Shown here piece after piece: positions 26,798-32,828 of a DNA stretch of 33,865 nucleotides. The position numbers were made by a program, and so were the translations under genes. The DNA is from a virus. The notes under the pieces are model-generated. The model made no database searches. It had not been told where the DNA came from and saw nothing but the letters and a program-made list of their open reading frames with translations. The stretch lies in IMG/VR virus record IMGVR_UViG_3300006162_000006, positions 1 through 33,865 of that record. The stretch is one strand, 5' to 3'. Position 1 is the first letter of the stretch. Every line of letters starts with the position of its first letter.

Positions 26798-29367
26798 ATG
26801 TCAATTACTACTACAAGTAGTTTACCGGCGCCAGTTCAGCAAAGCTTTAGTTATAAGTTGCTTAGCGTCCCGGTTCCGAACATGATTCATTGCCTGTAAG
26901 TTGTGAATCGAAAACCCTCTCTGATTGACTTGGATCTCCCACTGGGACGACAAGGCGGAAGCGAAAGCACCGTGAACGACTAAGCGAGAGGGCGCTTTAA
27001 AAAGCGATGCGATAGTCTGAACTCTATGGCAACATAGAGAAGTTGGATCGAAGAATCTGACTCGCCTAGCAATAGGTCATAAAAGTAACAGAATGAAAAT
27101 CCCGGCGATGAAAAAAAATATGCCTAGGAATGGTGGAACAACGCTCAGGATGCGTAGATACAACCCATTAAATACTGCCATGGTTCCATTAGGAAATAGC
27201 GGTGTCACGCCTAGAATGAGTGGGCGTGTAAAATCTTCTCTGATAGACTTGGAAACCGTAGTGACTAATTAGTTAACCGGCGACAAGGGGCAAGATTATG
27301 AGTTTTTTATCAAATTTTTTAACACAGCAAATGATATCAAAAATTGTTAATAGCAGTAGAAAACAAAATAATCAGCCTGAACGTAGTAAGCGAGAAGACC
27401 CTTATGATAATTGGAAAGCTCCTCAAGAAAAATGCTTCCATGAATATCCTAACAATACGGATAGTTATAGATATTTTTCACAACGTGGCTGCCGATGTAA
27501 AAGGGATGCGGTACTCTGAACATTGTGGAAACACAGTGAGGGATAAGTAGAGAAAGTCCCCGCCTCGTATGAGGTCATAAAAGTAACAGAATTGCCTCCA
27601 CAAAACTTAACTGCAATAGATATCGATGCTAAGATATCGTTTTACGGTAAATAATAGGTGCCGTATGAGTTTATCTGATTAAGACCTATGTACAGATAAA
27701 CGAGCAGGTTAATTTGGCCTGCTTTAAACCCACTCTGATTGACTTGGACCTCCTTATAGGAAGACAGGGCGGAAGCGAAAGCACCGTGAACGACTAAGTG
27801 AGAGGGCGCGAAAGCGAAGCGATAGTCTGAACTTCATAGTAATATGAAGAGGATTCTCCGAAGAGGGAGTCCCGCTCGAAAGAGTCATAAAAGTAACAGA
27901 TTTGCACATTACAAAATCAAGACCCTAAAATGAATGGGGTCGTTAAATCTTTTCTAATTGACTTGGAAACCGAAGCTTAAGAGCCGGCAACAAGGGCCAA
28001 TGACAAGATTTAAGGATTATTTTTTAAAGGATGCAAATGACAACGAGAATTGAGTTTACGACTAGCCAAAACACATTCATTGCGAATGGCAATAGATTCA
28101 TCAGAGAGTTTATTGCTTCCAAGTTTTGTGGAATAGGTTTTTCTAAATTTTATCATATTCTCACAATGCTCTTTTTTGATAACAAGATATGGAAGTATTT
28201 GTTCACATATATCAAGCAATCTATCTCCAGTTGCAATCCAAGTGAAAACTTCTCTTTCAAATTTTTTAGAAGAAGTATATCTGGAAACAGCCGAGGCAGT
28301 GCCACTAAATATATTATCAAGCCACTCCATCAATTTATAATCAGTGTTATCAATTTTAAGCAAACCTCTAAAATGTTCGGTGACATAACCATCACCAGCC
28401 TTTTTAGGTATTTTTCCAAGCCAAAAGCATCCTTCACCATCAACAATTCCAGCCATATAAGCAAGATCACTTTCTTTATGAATTGTTGGTACAAAATCCT
28501 TAGATCTACGGTAATATTTTCTTCGTTCTTTCATAATATATCCTCTATAATTAAACAAAACTACGGTATAATTATACACGAAGCAAAATTACTAGTCAAG
28601 GCTGAACGACTAAACGAAAAGACTTCTAGAAATAGAAGATGCGATAGTCTGACCACGATTCGATAAGATCGTGAGGGAATGCCGAAGAGCTTCCCCGCCT
28701 AGAAATAGGTCATAAAAGTAACAGAATGGTTCTCAATGAGTGCGCCGCTCGTTTAGGCGTATCTCTCCGCCAAACAGAAGATCAATTAACGCGTGATATG
28801 CTTGCATCTACCGCGTCATTTATCAACTGTACTGGTGGTGTTAATGGTGATAATCCTACTGAAATTACTCGTTCAGATGTTGATACGGTAGTTCGTACAC
28901 TTCTCAACAACAATGCTTATACAATTATGGATAACATTGAGGGTGAAGATAAGTTTGGTACTGCACCAGTTCGTGATGCGTACTTTGCTTTGTGTTCTAC
29001 TCAACTTACGGGCAACTTAGACAACGTTGCTGGTTTCATTCAAAAGAACCAGTATCCGGCGCCTATGAATGCTTTACGATCAGAGTGGGGAGCTATTGGC
29101 AACTTAAGATTCCTTATTTCTAGTATTGGGTCTTTTTTTGCTAATGCTTCGTCTTTAGGGCAAAACGTGTACAACATCTTTTGTGTTGGCATGGAGGCTT
29201 ATGCTTGCATCGAACAAGATGGATATAGTGCGGCATTCATTTACAGACCACCAATTTATGATGGTCCATTAGCGCTCAACGTCAGCGTTGGGTACAAATT
29301 TGCTGAAGTTCCACGGATCACTAATGATCTTTGGGTGATTAACCTTCGTGCAACCCAAGCGGTTTAA
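26798..29367 (+). CDS. Major capsid protein, N4-gp56 family, interrupted by four group I introns and a 35-nt insert (spliced 316 aa)
   Basis: Exons by reading frame plus P1 pairing are 26798-26890, 27096-27212, 27595-27648, 27684-27709, 27905-27926 and 28729-29367; together 951 nt, 316 codons plus stop. The spliced protein begins MSITTTSSLPAPVQQSFSYK. It runs through 'NMIH|KIPAMKK', 'GNSGVTP|PPQNLTAIDIDA', 'SFYG|TYVQINEQV' and 'NQDP|VLNECAARLG', and ends in 'YDGPLALNVSVGYKF'. These are the conserved blocks of the N4-gp56-type HK97-fold coat family, in the right order. All breaks fall in the conserved N-terminal third, the usual target of homing introns. AAAGGA precedes the ATG. Removal of the 35-nt segment by splicing is inferred from the frame, not proven. 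Confidence 0.88.
26891..27095 (+). ncRNA. Group I intron 1 (205 nt, no ORF)
   Basis: Self-splicing ribozyme. P1: exon GATTCAT (26884-26890) pairs with GTGAATC (26903-26909), with U.G at the splice site. P3: CCCTCT (26915-26920) with AGAGGG (26987-26992). P7: GACTA (26978-26982) with TAGTC (27013-27017). P8 hairpin lies between, with a P9 hairpin after. The 3' end 'TAAAAGTAACAGAATG' ends in G. Shares a 31-nt core block (26954-26984) exactly with intron 4. Confidence 0.93.
27213..27594 (+). ncRNA. Group I intron 2 (382 nt, ORF over the core)
   Basis: P1: exon CACGCCT (27206-27212) with GGGCGTG (27222-27228), U.G at the splice site. P3: CTTCTC with GAGAAG (27392-27397). P7: AGTA in 27384-27390 with TACT near 27512, a compensated change compared with intron 1. 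The 3' end is 'TAAAAGTAACAGAATTG'. Its 5' part matches intron 5 ('GACTTGGAAACCG', 'CCGGCGACAAGGG'). A 73-codon ORF lies across P6-P8. Confidence 0.9.
27298..27519 (+). CDS. Intron 2 ORF, small Cys/His protein overlapping the ribozyme core, 73 aa
   Basis: ATG 27298 lies 7 nt after AAGGGG. The frame runs from the P6 loop through P7 5', P3' and P8, and stops with the TGA inside P7 3', so the DNA is used both for ribozyme and for coding. The product starts MSFLSNFLTQQMISKIVNSS; the C-terminal part (CFHEYPNNTDSYRYFSQRGC followed by RCKRDAVL) has a Cys-His ... Gly-Cys-Arg-Cys pattern resembling short Cys-rich ORFs of mobile phage elements. It may be a maturase-like helper, a decayed endonuclease or fortuitous. 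No full nuclease motif is present. Confidence 0.5.
   Translation: MSFLSNFLTQQMISKIVNSSRKQNNQPERSKREDPYDNWKAPQEKCFHEYPNNTDSYRYFSQRGCRCKRDAVL
27649..27683 (+). other. 35-nt core-less insert with group I-type guide sequence
   Basis: Splits the capsid frame between Gly (GGT, 27646-27648) and Thr (ACC, 27684-27686). It is not a multiple of three and contains TAA and TAG in frame. ATAGGTGCCGTA (27654-27665) is complementary to the joined exons TACGGT+ACCTAT in 11 of 12 positions. The single exception is the G.U at the splice position that every group I P1 needs. GTTTATCTG (27669-27677) is also complementary to CAGATAAAC of the next exon (27693-27701). The insert ends in G, as group I introns do. 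No P3, P7 or P9 can fit, so any splicing must use a core elsewhere. Confidence 0.75.
27710..27904 (+). ncRNA. Group I intron 4 (195 nt, no ORF)
   Basis: P1: exon AGCAGGT (27703-27709) with GCCTGCT (27717-27723), U.G at the splice site. The core block 27768-27798 is identical over 31 nt to intron 1, followed by P3' (GAGAGG), a P8 hairpin (GCGCGAAAGCGAAGC region) and P7 3' 'GATAGTCTGAAC'. 3' end 'TAAAAGTAACAGATTTG'. Splits the codon for Val (GT|C). Confidence 0.92.
28010..28534 (-). CDS. LAGLIDADG homing endonuclease encoded antisense inside intron 5, 174 aa
   Basis: Start chosen at ATG 28534 with AGAGGAT upstream; the frame is open 15 codons further but without a start signal. Residues 24-35 (LAYMAGIVDGEG) are a LAGLIDADG helix, followed by 'CFWLGKIPKK' and, later, 'LLKIDNTDYKLMEWLDNIF' and 'WIATGDRLLDICEQILPYLV', the usual alpha/beta fold. 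One motif at this size means a homodimer. It should cut intron-less capsid genes near the exon 4/5 joint. It is read from its own consensus promoter on the strand opposite to the capsid gene, so its transcription does not depend on the capsid mRNA and may even oppose it. Confidence 0.9.
   Translation of the reverse strand: MKERRKYYRRSKDFVPTIHKESDLAYMAGIVDGEGCFWLGKIPKKAGDGYVTEHFRGLLKIDNTDYKLMEWLDNIFSGTASAVSRYTSSKKFEREVFTWIATGDRLLDICEQILPYLVIKKEHCENMIKFRKTYSTKLGSNKLSDESIAIRNECVLASRKLNSRCHLHPLKNNP
28571..28599 (-). promoter_or_regulatory. Promoter of the intron endonuclease
   Basis: Read leftward: -35 TTGACT (28594-28599), 17-bp spacer, -10 TATAAT (28571-28576). The -10 sits in GTATAATTATACAC (28566-28579), identical over 14 nt to the palindrome at the RHH promoter (4630-4643). 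Confidence 0.8.
28729..29367 (+). CDS. Major capsid protein, exon 6 (C-terminal 212 aa)
   Basis: Longest exon of the N4-gp56-type coat. It enters directly after the G of intron 5 at GTT (VLNECAARLGVSLRQTEDQL); the ATG three bases upstream belongs to the intron and is not a start. It contains the conserved 'LTRDMLASTASFINCTGGVN', 'AYTIMDNIEGEDKFGTAPVR', 'LRSEWGAIGNLRFLISSIGS' and 'YSAAFIYRPPIYDGPLALNV' blocks. Uninterrupted up to TAA; the next structural gene follows after AAGGAG. Confidence 0.93.
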   Translation, partial: VLNECAARLGVSLRQTEDQLTRDMLASTASFINCTGGVNGDNPTEITRSDVDTVVRTLLNNNAYTIMDNIEGEDKFGTAPVRDAYFALCSTQLTGNLDNVAGFIQKNQYPAPMNALRSEWGAIGNLRFLISSIGSFFANASSLGQNVYNIFCVGMEAYACIEQDGYSAAFIYRPPIYDGPLALNVSVGYKFAEVPRITNDLWVINLRATQAV

Positions 29368-29376
29368 GGAGATAAC

Positions 29377-30579
29377 ATGGACGGAACTATAATTGGACAA
29401 GGTACTTTTACTGCTTCAACATCTCTTACTAACCCAAATCCTGGTAGTGCTTCAATACAAGCTGGCGATGCTCGTGTTATTGCGATACCATCAGGCGTAG
29501 ATTGGCTTAAGGTTTCTAACTATTCAAGTTGGGGTCTTGCTGGCACATCGACTGCTTATTTTCAGGGAACGGGGAACGCTGCCGTTGGTATAGAGTTTTT
29601 TTGGCAAAGAGGAATGGCTCCCGGAACTGCTATTGTAACGTATAAGGGCGCTGCTGCGGCAACTCTTTCGGGTGATACGCTAGTTTCAGGCGGCTTTACG
29701 CTTTATGATCCATCAGGAAATACTGCTGGCGCTGTACCGTTGCTCGGAAATCCTGTTGCTACAACAGCGAGCACGAATGCTACAAGACCGGTAGTATCTA
29801 CCGGTAATACTGCCGGCATTTCTGTGGGTACAATTGTTAGAATGAGCAACACAGCTCAAACTGATGTTAATGGTATTGATATGGTAGTTAGTGCTGTCAC
29901 AGCAAACACAAGCTTTGAGCTTTTATTTGCTGGTAATGCTTTAGCTACAGCTCCAGGCGCTATTGGTGGTGCTGGATTCTACAGAATTGTTAATGTAGAT
30001 CCATTGTTCTACCCACGCAGACGCTATGTAACCAATATTACACAAGCAGTTAATGCTCAAGTAAGTACTTCGGTTCCCCATCAGTATGTTGCTGGACAAG
30101 CGGTAAGATTTAATATCCCTTCTGTTTCTGGAATGATTCAGTTGGATGCTACGCCGCAAAATAACTATTTAACTTGTACTGTTGTTACTGTTGTTGATAG
30201 TTATAACTTTACTATCAATATAGACACGACAGCATTCACAGCATTTACGTGGCCTACTATTGCTCAACAGCCATCACAATTCCCTATTGTTGCACCTGTT
30301 GGCGAAGATAGTGCGCTTGCATTGGCTTCAACTCAACCTCAAACGCCAATTGATATCTTTGGCAATCAAATTAACGCTACCAATACTGGCTTCTTGTCAG
30401 ATTCTACCGTTAATACTGGTTTCCTTGGAATGCTATTTGGATCTGGTGGTAATGGTCTTGAGCTAACAACGCCTATTGTTGGGCCTGCTGGTTCTGTTGA
30501 TTTCAATAGCTCTAACGTTATATCTGCACGAGATGTAATGTATTGGGTTGCTGGTAAATCTACGTACGGCGGATTGTAA
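29377..30579 (+). CDS. Capsid-proximal structural protein with FCCH-like domain, 400 aa
   Basis: AAGGAGATAAC precedes the ATG, 9 nt after the capsid stop. The first 130 residues are beta-rich (MDGTIIGQGTFTASTSLTNP, and 'VDWLKVSNYSSWGL'). Residues about 140-205 (STGNTAGISVGTIVRMSNTA and on) and about 220-290 ('TSVPHQYVAGQAVRFNIPSV' to 'SYNFTINIDTTAF') are two small beta domains of the FCCH/tail-associated kind, 'H.y.~G..VrfniP...gm.qLd......V~~v.~~.fti.idt..f'. Probably a decoration or head-tail protein. The same domain forms the whole of the 123-aa protein at 31212. Confidence 0.75.
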   Translation: MDGTIIGQGTFTASTSLTNPNPGSASIQAGDARVIAIPSGVDWLKVSNYSSWGLAGTSTAYFQGTGNAAVGIEFFWQRGMAPGTAIVTYKGAAAATLSGDTLVSGGFTLYDPSGNTAGAVPLLGNPVATTASTNATRPVVSTGNTAGISVGTIVRMSNTAQTDVNGIDMVVSAVTANTSFELLFAGNALATAPGAIGGAGFYRIVNVDPLFYPRRRYVTNITQAVNAQVSTSVPHQYVAGQAVRFNIPSVSGMIQLDATPQNNYLTCTVVTVVDSYNFTINIDTTAFTAFTWPTIAQQPSQFPIVAPVGEDSALALASTQPQTPIDIFGNQINATNTGFLSDSTVNTGFLGMLFGSGGNGLELTTPIVGPAGSVDFNSSNVISARDVMYWVAGKSTYGGL

Positions 30580-30587
30580 GATAAAAA

Positions 30588-30611
30588 GAGGAGAAGTATA
30601 CGCTTCTCCTC
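30588..30611. terminator. Hairpin ending the capsid operon
   Basis: GAGGAGAAG (30588-30596) and CTTCTCCTC (30603-30611) form a perfect 9-bp stem with a 6-nt loop just after the stop of the 400-aa gene. On the minus strand it is followed by TTTTTATC, on the plus strand only by TCAATAATT. It may work on both strands or only partly. Confidence 0.55.
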
Positions 30612-30665
30612 TCAATAATTAGAAAAAACTAATTATGAACAATACCCCAGATAGTTTATCAACCT

Positions 30666-30707
30666 GTGACATTTTGTCACGAATTGAATCGTCGACATTT
30701 TGTCGAC
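30666..30707 (+). promoter_or_regulatory. Tandem hairpins with identical ATTTT loops in the leader of the 157-aa gene
   Basis: GTGAC-ATTTT-GTCAC (30666-30680) and GTCGAC-ATTTT-GTCGAC (30691-30707), 10 nt apart, share the core GACATTTTGTC. They lie 20-60 nt before the start at 30728. They could be binding sites for a protein that represses translation, or DNA operators. Confidence 0.5.
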
Positions 30708-30727
30708 AACTGAAAAGGAACCATTTT

Positions 30728-31201
30728 ATGGAAATGTCTAAAGCAAATAAAGAAGCTGCAAAAAATGAGCCCGTTAATCTTGCTCCTAAGATTTCAGAAA
30801 CAGTAAGTAAGTTAGAAGAAAAGAAAAAAACCGTAGCGCAAAACCTTAAATATATGCGCGATAAAGATAGAGAGATTGTTAAGGGTATCTTTAGATTTCA
30901 TGAAGTTCCTGGTGGTTGTATGAGCTTTGTTTATAAAGGTTATAAGCAAGACGAAGTAGAACGTTATGATATGGTCGACGGTCAAGTTTATTCGATTCCT
31001 TTAGGTGTTGCTAAACATCTTAATAAAAATCTCTGGTATCCTGAATATTCTTATGTTAAATCTGAAGGTGTATACAATGGATTTGGTCCTAATCAGACCA
31101 TGAAGGCTACTAAAAAGGTACGACGTTGTAGCTTTCAGAGCTTAGAGTTTATTGACGTAGAAGAAGTTCCGACCAATGTTATGTCGGTTGAATTTATATA
31201 G
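30728..31201 (+). CDS. Virion-associated protein of unknown function, 157 aa
   Basis: Start chosen at ATG 30728 (AAAAGGAACC upstream) and not 30635, as the longer frame runs through the tandem hairpins. A basic/acidic helical start (MEMSKANKEAAKNEPVNLAP), then a compact beta domain: 'IFRFHEVPGGCMSFVYKGYK', 'YDMVDGQVYSIPLGVAKHLN', 'LWYPEYSYVKSEG' and 'KVRRCSFQSLEFIDVEE'. It looks like a conserved structural protein of podovirus genomes with N4-gp56-type coats. Context suggests a minor capsid or head-completion role. Confidence 0.7.
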   Translation: MEMSKANKEAAKNEPVNLAPKISETVSKLEEKKKTVAQNLKYMRDKDREIVKGIFRFHEVPGGCMSFVYKGYKQDEVERYDMVDGQVYSIPLGVAKHLNKNLWYPEYSYVKSEGVYNGFGPNQTMKATKKVRRCSFQSLEFIDVEEVPTNVMSVEFI

Positions 31202-31211
31202 AGGAGTTGTG

Positions 31212-31583
31212 GTGTCAACGTGTATAGCAATACCATTTCCAGTCTTTCAACCTGCCATGAGATTAATTGCAGCAATAACGAATTCATTTCCTATGGTGGT
31301 TACTACCACCTTTGCTCATCAATATATTTCTGGTACCGTTGTTAGACTTGATATCCCCCCAGCTGATGGAATGCAACAAGCAAATCAACAATTTGCTCCG
31401 CTTGTCGTTCTGTCGCCAACTAGTTTCAGTTTGCCGATTGATAGTACTTTATTTGAACCTTTTGCTATACCCGTTTCACCACCACCGTATGTTAATACCT
31501 GCGCTCAAGTGGTGCCCATTGCTGAAAATAATAATACTTTAAATGCAGCAACTCAGAATGTGCTGCCGTATGGAGCGATCTAA
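31212..31583 (+). CDS. Single FCCH-like domain structural protein, 123 aa
   Basis: Start chosen at GTG 31212, 5 nt after GAGGAG; the frame extends to an ATG at 31176, but that is inside the preceding gene. The product (MSTCIAIPFPVFQPAMRLIA and on) contains 'TTTFAHQYISGTVVRLDIPP' and 'SPTSFSLPIDSTLFEPFAIP', the same small beta domain as in the 400-aa protein and the nozzle-like protein. It ends with the TAATG overlap to the adaptor-like gene. Probably a head-tail or tail component. Confidence 0.65.
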   Translation: MSTCIAIPFPVFQPAMRLIAAITNSFPMVVTTTFAHQYISGTVVRLDIPPADGMQQANQQFAPLVVLSPTSFSLPIDSTLFEPFAIPVSPPPYVNTCAQVVPIAENNNTLNAATQNVLPYGAI

Positions 31584-32695
31584 TGGCTGCGCCAACGAGT
31601 AGCTTGGCTACAATACAACAGAAAGTAAGACGATTAACACGAACACCTTCAACAGCTCAATTATCCGATGATGATATTAATCAGTATATTAATACATTTG
31701 TGGTCTATGATTTTCCAGAACATTTGCGCATGTTTAATCTGCGCACCACTTTTACTTTTTACGCTAACCCTTTTCAGGATGTTTACCCAACTGATACTAT
31801 TTCTTTCCTTGGCGTTACTACTAACCCATTGTATAATTTCCAAAATCTTTATATAAGCGTCCATGATCCAGTTTATATAGCTGGCTATCAAAGCTTTTAT
31901 ACTCAAAGCAGAGAGCAGTTCTTTGGTATTTATCCTATGGTTAATAGCATAGCCAGCATTGGGCCAACGGGTAATGGTGTTACTCAAAACTTTATTGGCG
32001 TCATAAATAGTCAGCAGGCAATTTTGCCGCCTAATAATTTTCAGCAGACAATTACCCTATTGCAAAACAATGTCCTTTTTAGCTCAATTGCTACTAATGG
32101 GGAGGGGCTAGCTCTAGTAGATGTACCCCTAACTGATAGCGTAACGGGTAATAAGTTGCCGATTGGTAACCTTTATGTTCCTAATGCATTACCAGTAGGG
32201 CCTATAACAACCTTAGATCCAGCGCCTTATGGTACCATAAATTATGTTACGGGAGCTTTTAATATTACATTTCCGAGCGCACCAGCAGCTGGAGTACTTA
32301 TTAATAGCCAGACCGTGCCACAGAATTGCGCATTACCACAGGCGCTTATGTATTATGATAATCAATTTACTATTAGACCGGTTCCTGATCAGCCCTATAG
32401 AGTTAATTTCGAAGCATATATGAGGCCTACTGCATTACTTGCGGGCAATCAAAGTCCACAACTTGAGGAATGGTGGCAATATATTGCCTACGGAGCCGCA
32501 AAGAAGATATTTGAAGATCGTATGGATACTGATTCGGTTGCTCAAATAATGCCTGAATACAAAAAGCAAGAAGCATTATGCTTACGCAGAACCATTGTAC
32601 AATATACTAATGAAAGAGTCGCAACAATCTATACAGAACAAGCATCAGGTCCAAGTGGATCGGGCGGTTGGGGTTGGGGCTTTGGAAGCTTTTAA
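31583..32695 (+). CDS. Head-tail adaptor-like protein, 370 aa
   Basis: Overlaps the preceding stop (TAATG). The N-terminal helical part (IQQKVRRLTRTPSTAQLSDD, then 'INQYINTFVVYDFPEHLRMF') is typical of podovirus adaptors that bind the portal (role of T7 gp11 or P22 gp4). The middle (about 110-250) is a beta-rich insertion, and 'YYDNQFTIRPVPDQPYRVNF' followed by 'QLEEWWQYIAYGAAKKIFED' is the recurrent adaptor ending. A Gly/Trp tail (GSGGWGWGFGSF) closes the protein. It precedes the nozzle-like gene by two small genes, the usual order. Confidence 0.75.
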   Translation: MAAPTSSLATIQQKVRRLTRTPSTAQLSDDDINQYINTFVVYDFPEHLRMFNLRTTFTFYANPFQDVYPTDTISFLGVTTNPLYNFQNLYISVHDPVYIAGYQSFYTQSREQFFGIYPMVNSIASIGPTGNGVTQNFIGVINSQQAILPPNNFQQTITLLQNNVLFSSIATNGEGLALVDVPLTDSVTGNKLPIGNLYVPNALPVGPITTLDPAPYGTINYVTGAFNITFPSAPAAGVLINSQTVPQNCALPQALMYYDNQFTIRPVPDQPYRVNFEAYMRPTALLAGNQSPQLEEWWQYIAYGAAKKIFEDRMDTDSVAQIMPEYKKQEALCLRRTIVQYTNERVATIYTEQASGPSGSGGWGWGFGSF

Positions 32696-32705
32696 GGAGA
32701 TAAAA

Positions 32706-32828
32706 ATGATATTACCCATAATTGGCGTTGTTACTTTTTCAAAAATTGCCATTACTTTTATGCTAGGATGCTTCATGGCTATTGTTGTATTGGAATTAGT
32801 AAGATTTATAAAAAGTAAGGTAGATTAA
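32706..32828 (+). CDS. Tiny single-span membrane protein, 40 aa
   Basis: Start chosen at ATG 32706, behind AAGGAGATAAA; the longer frame from 32595 overlaps the adaptor. Reads MILPIIGVVTFSKIAITFML and continues with GCFMAIVVLELVRFIKSKVD: one long hydrophobic segment and a basic end. The location among tail genes and the topology would suit a holin-like or tail-membrane protein. It overlaps the next ATG (TAATG). Confidence 0.6.
   Translation: MILPIIGVVTFSKIAITFMLGCFMAIVVLELVRFIKSKVD

Larger units (their letters stand above)
27927..28728 (+). ncRNA. Group I intron 5 (802 nt) carrying an antisense homing endonuclease gene
   Basis: P1: exon GACCCT (27921-27926) with GGGGTC (27936-27941), U.G at the splice site. 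P3: CTTTTC with GAAAAG (28616-28621). P7: GACTA with TAGTC (28645-28649 region). P8: CTTCTA-GAAA-TAGAAG. 3' end 'TAAAAGTAACAGAATG'. The endonuclease gene sits in the P6 loop, outside the core. Same sub-type as intron 2. Confidence 0.93.

Noticed and set aside
27649-27683. Simple sequencing or assembly indel as the cause of the capsid frame break
   Set aside because: A random insert would not carry 12 nt complementary to the joint of the two flanking exons with G.U exactly at the border, plus 9 nt complementary to the next exon. Loss of a larger intron by mis-assembly remains possible and is listed as a refuting result.
28031-28666. 211-codon plus-strand frame inside intron 5
   Set aside because: It is the complement of the LAGLIDADG gene and runs through the intron core, with no conserved motif; the minus-strand frame has the motif, ribosome binding site and promoter.
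30635-30727. N-terminal extension of the 157-aa gene from ATG 30635
   Set aside because: The extension is encoded by the two tandem hairpins and has unlikely composition; ATG 30728 has the ribosome binding site.
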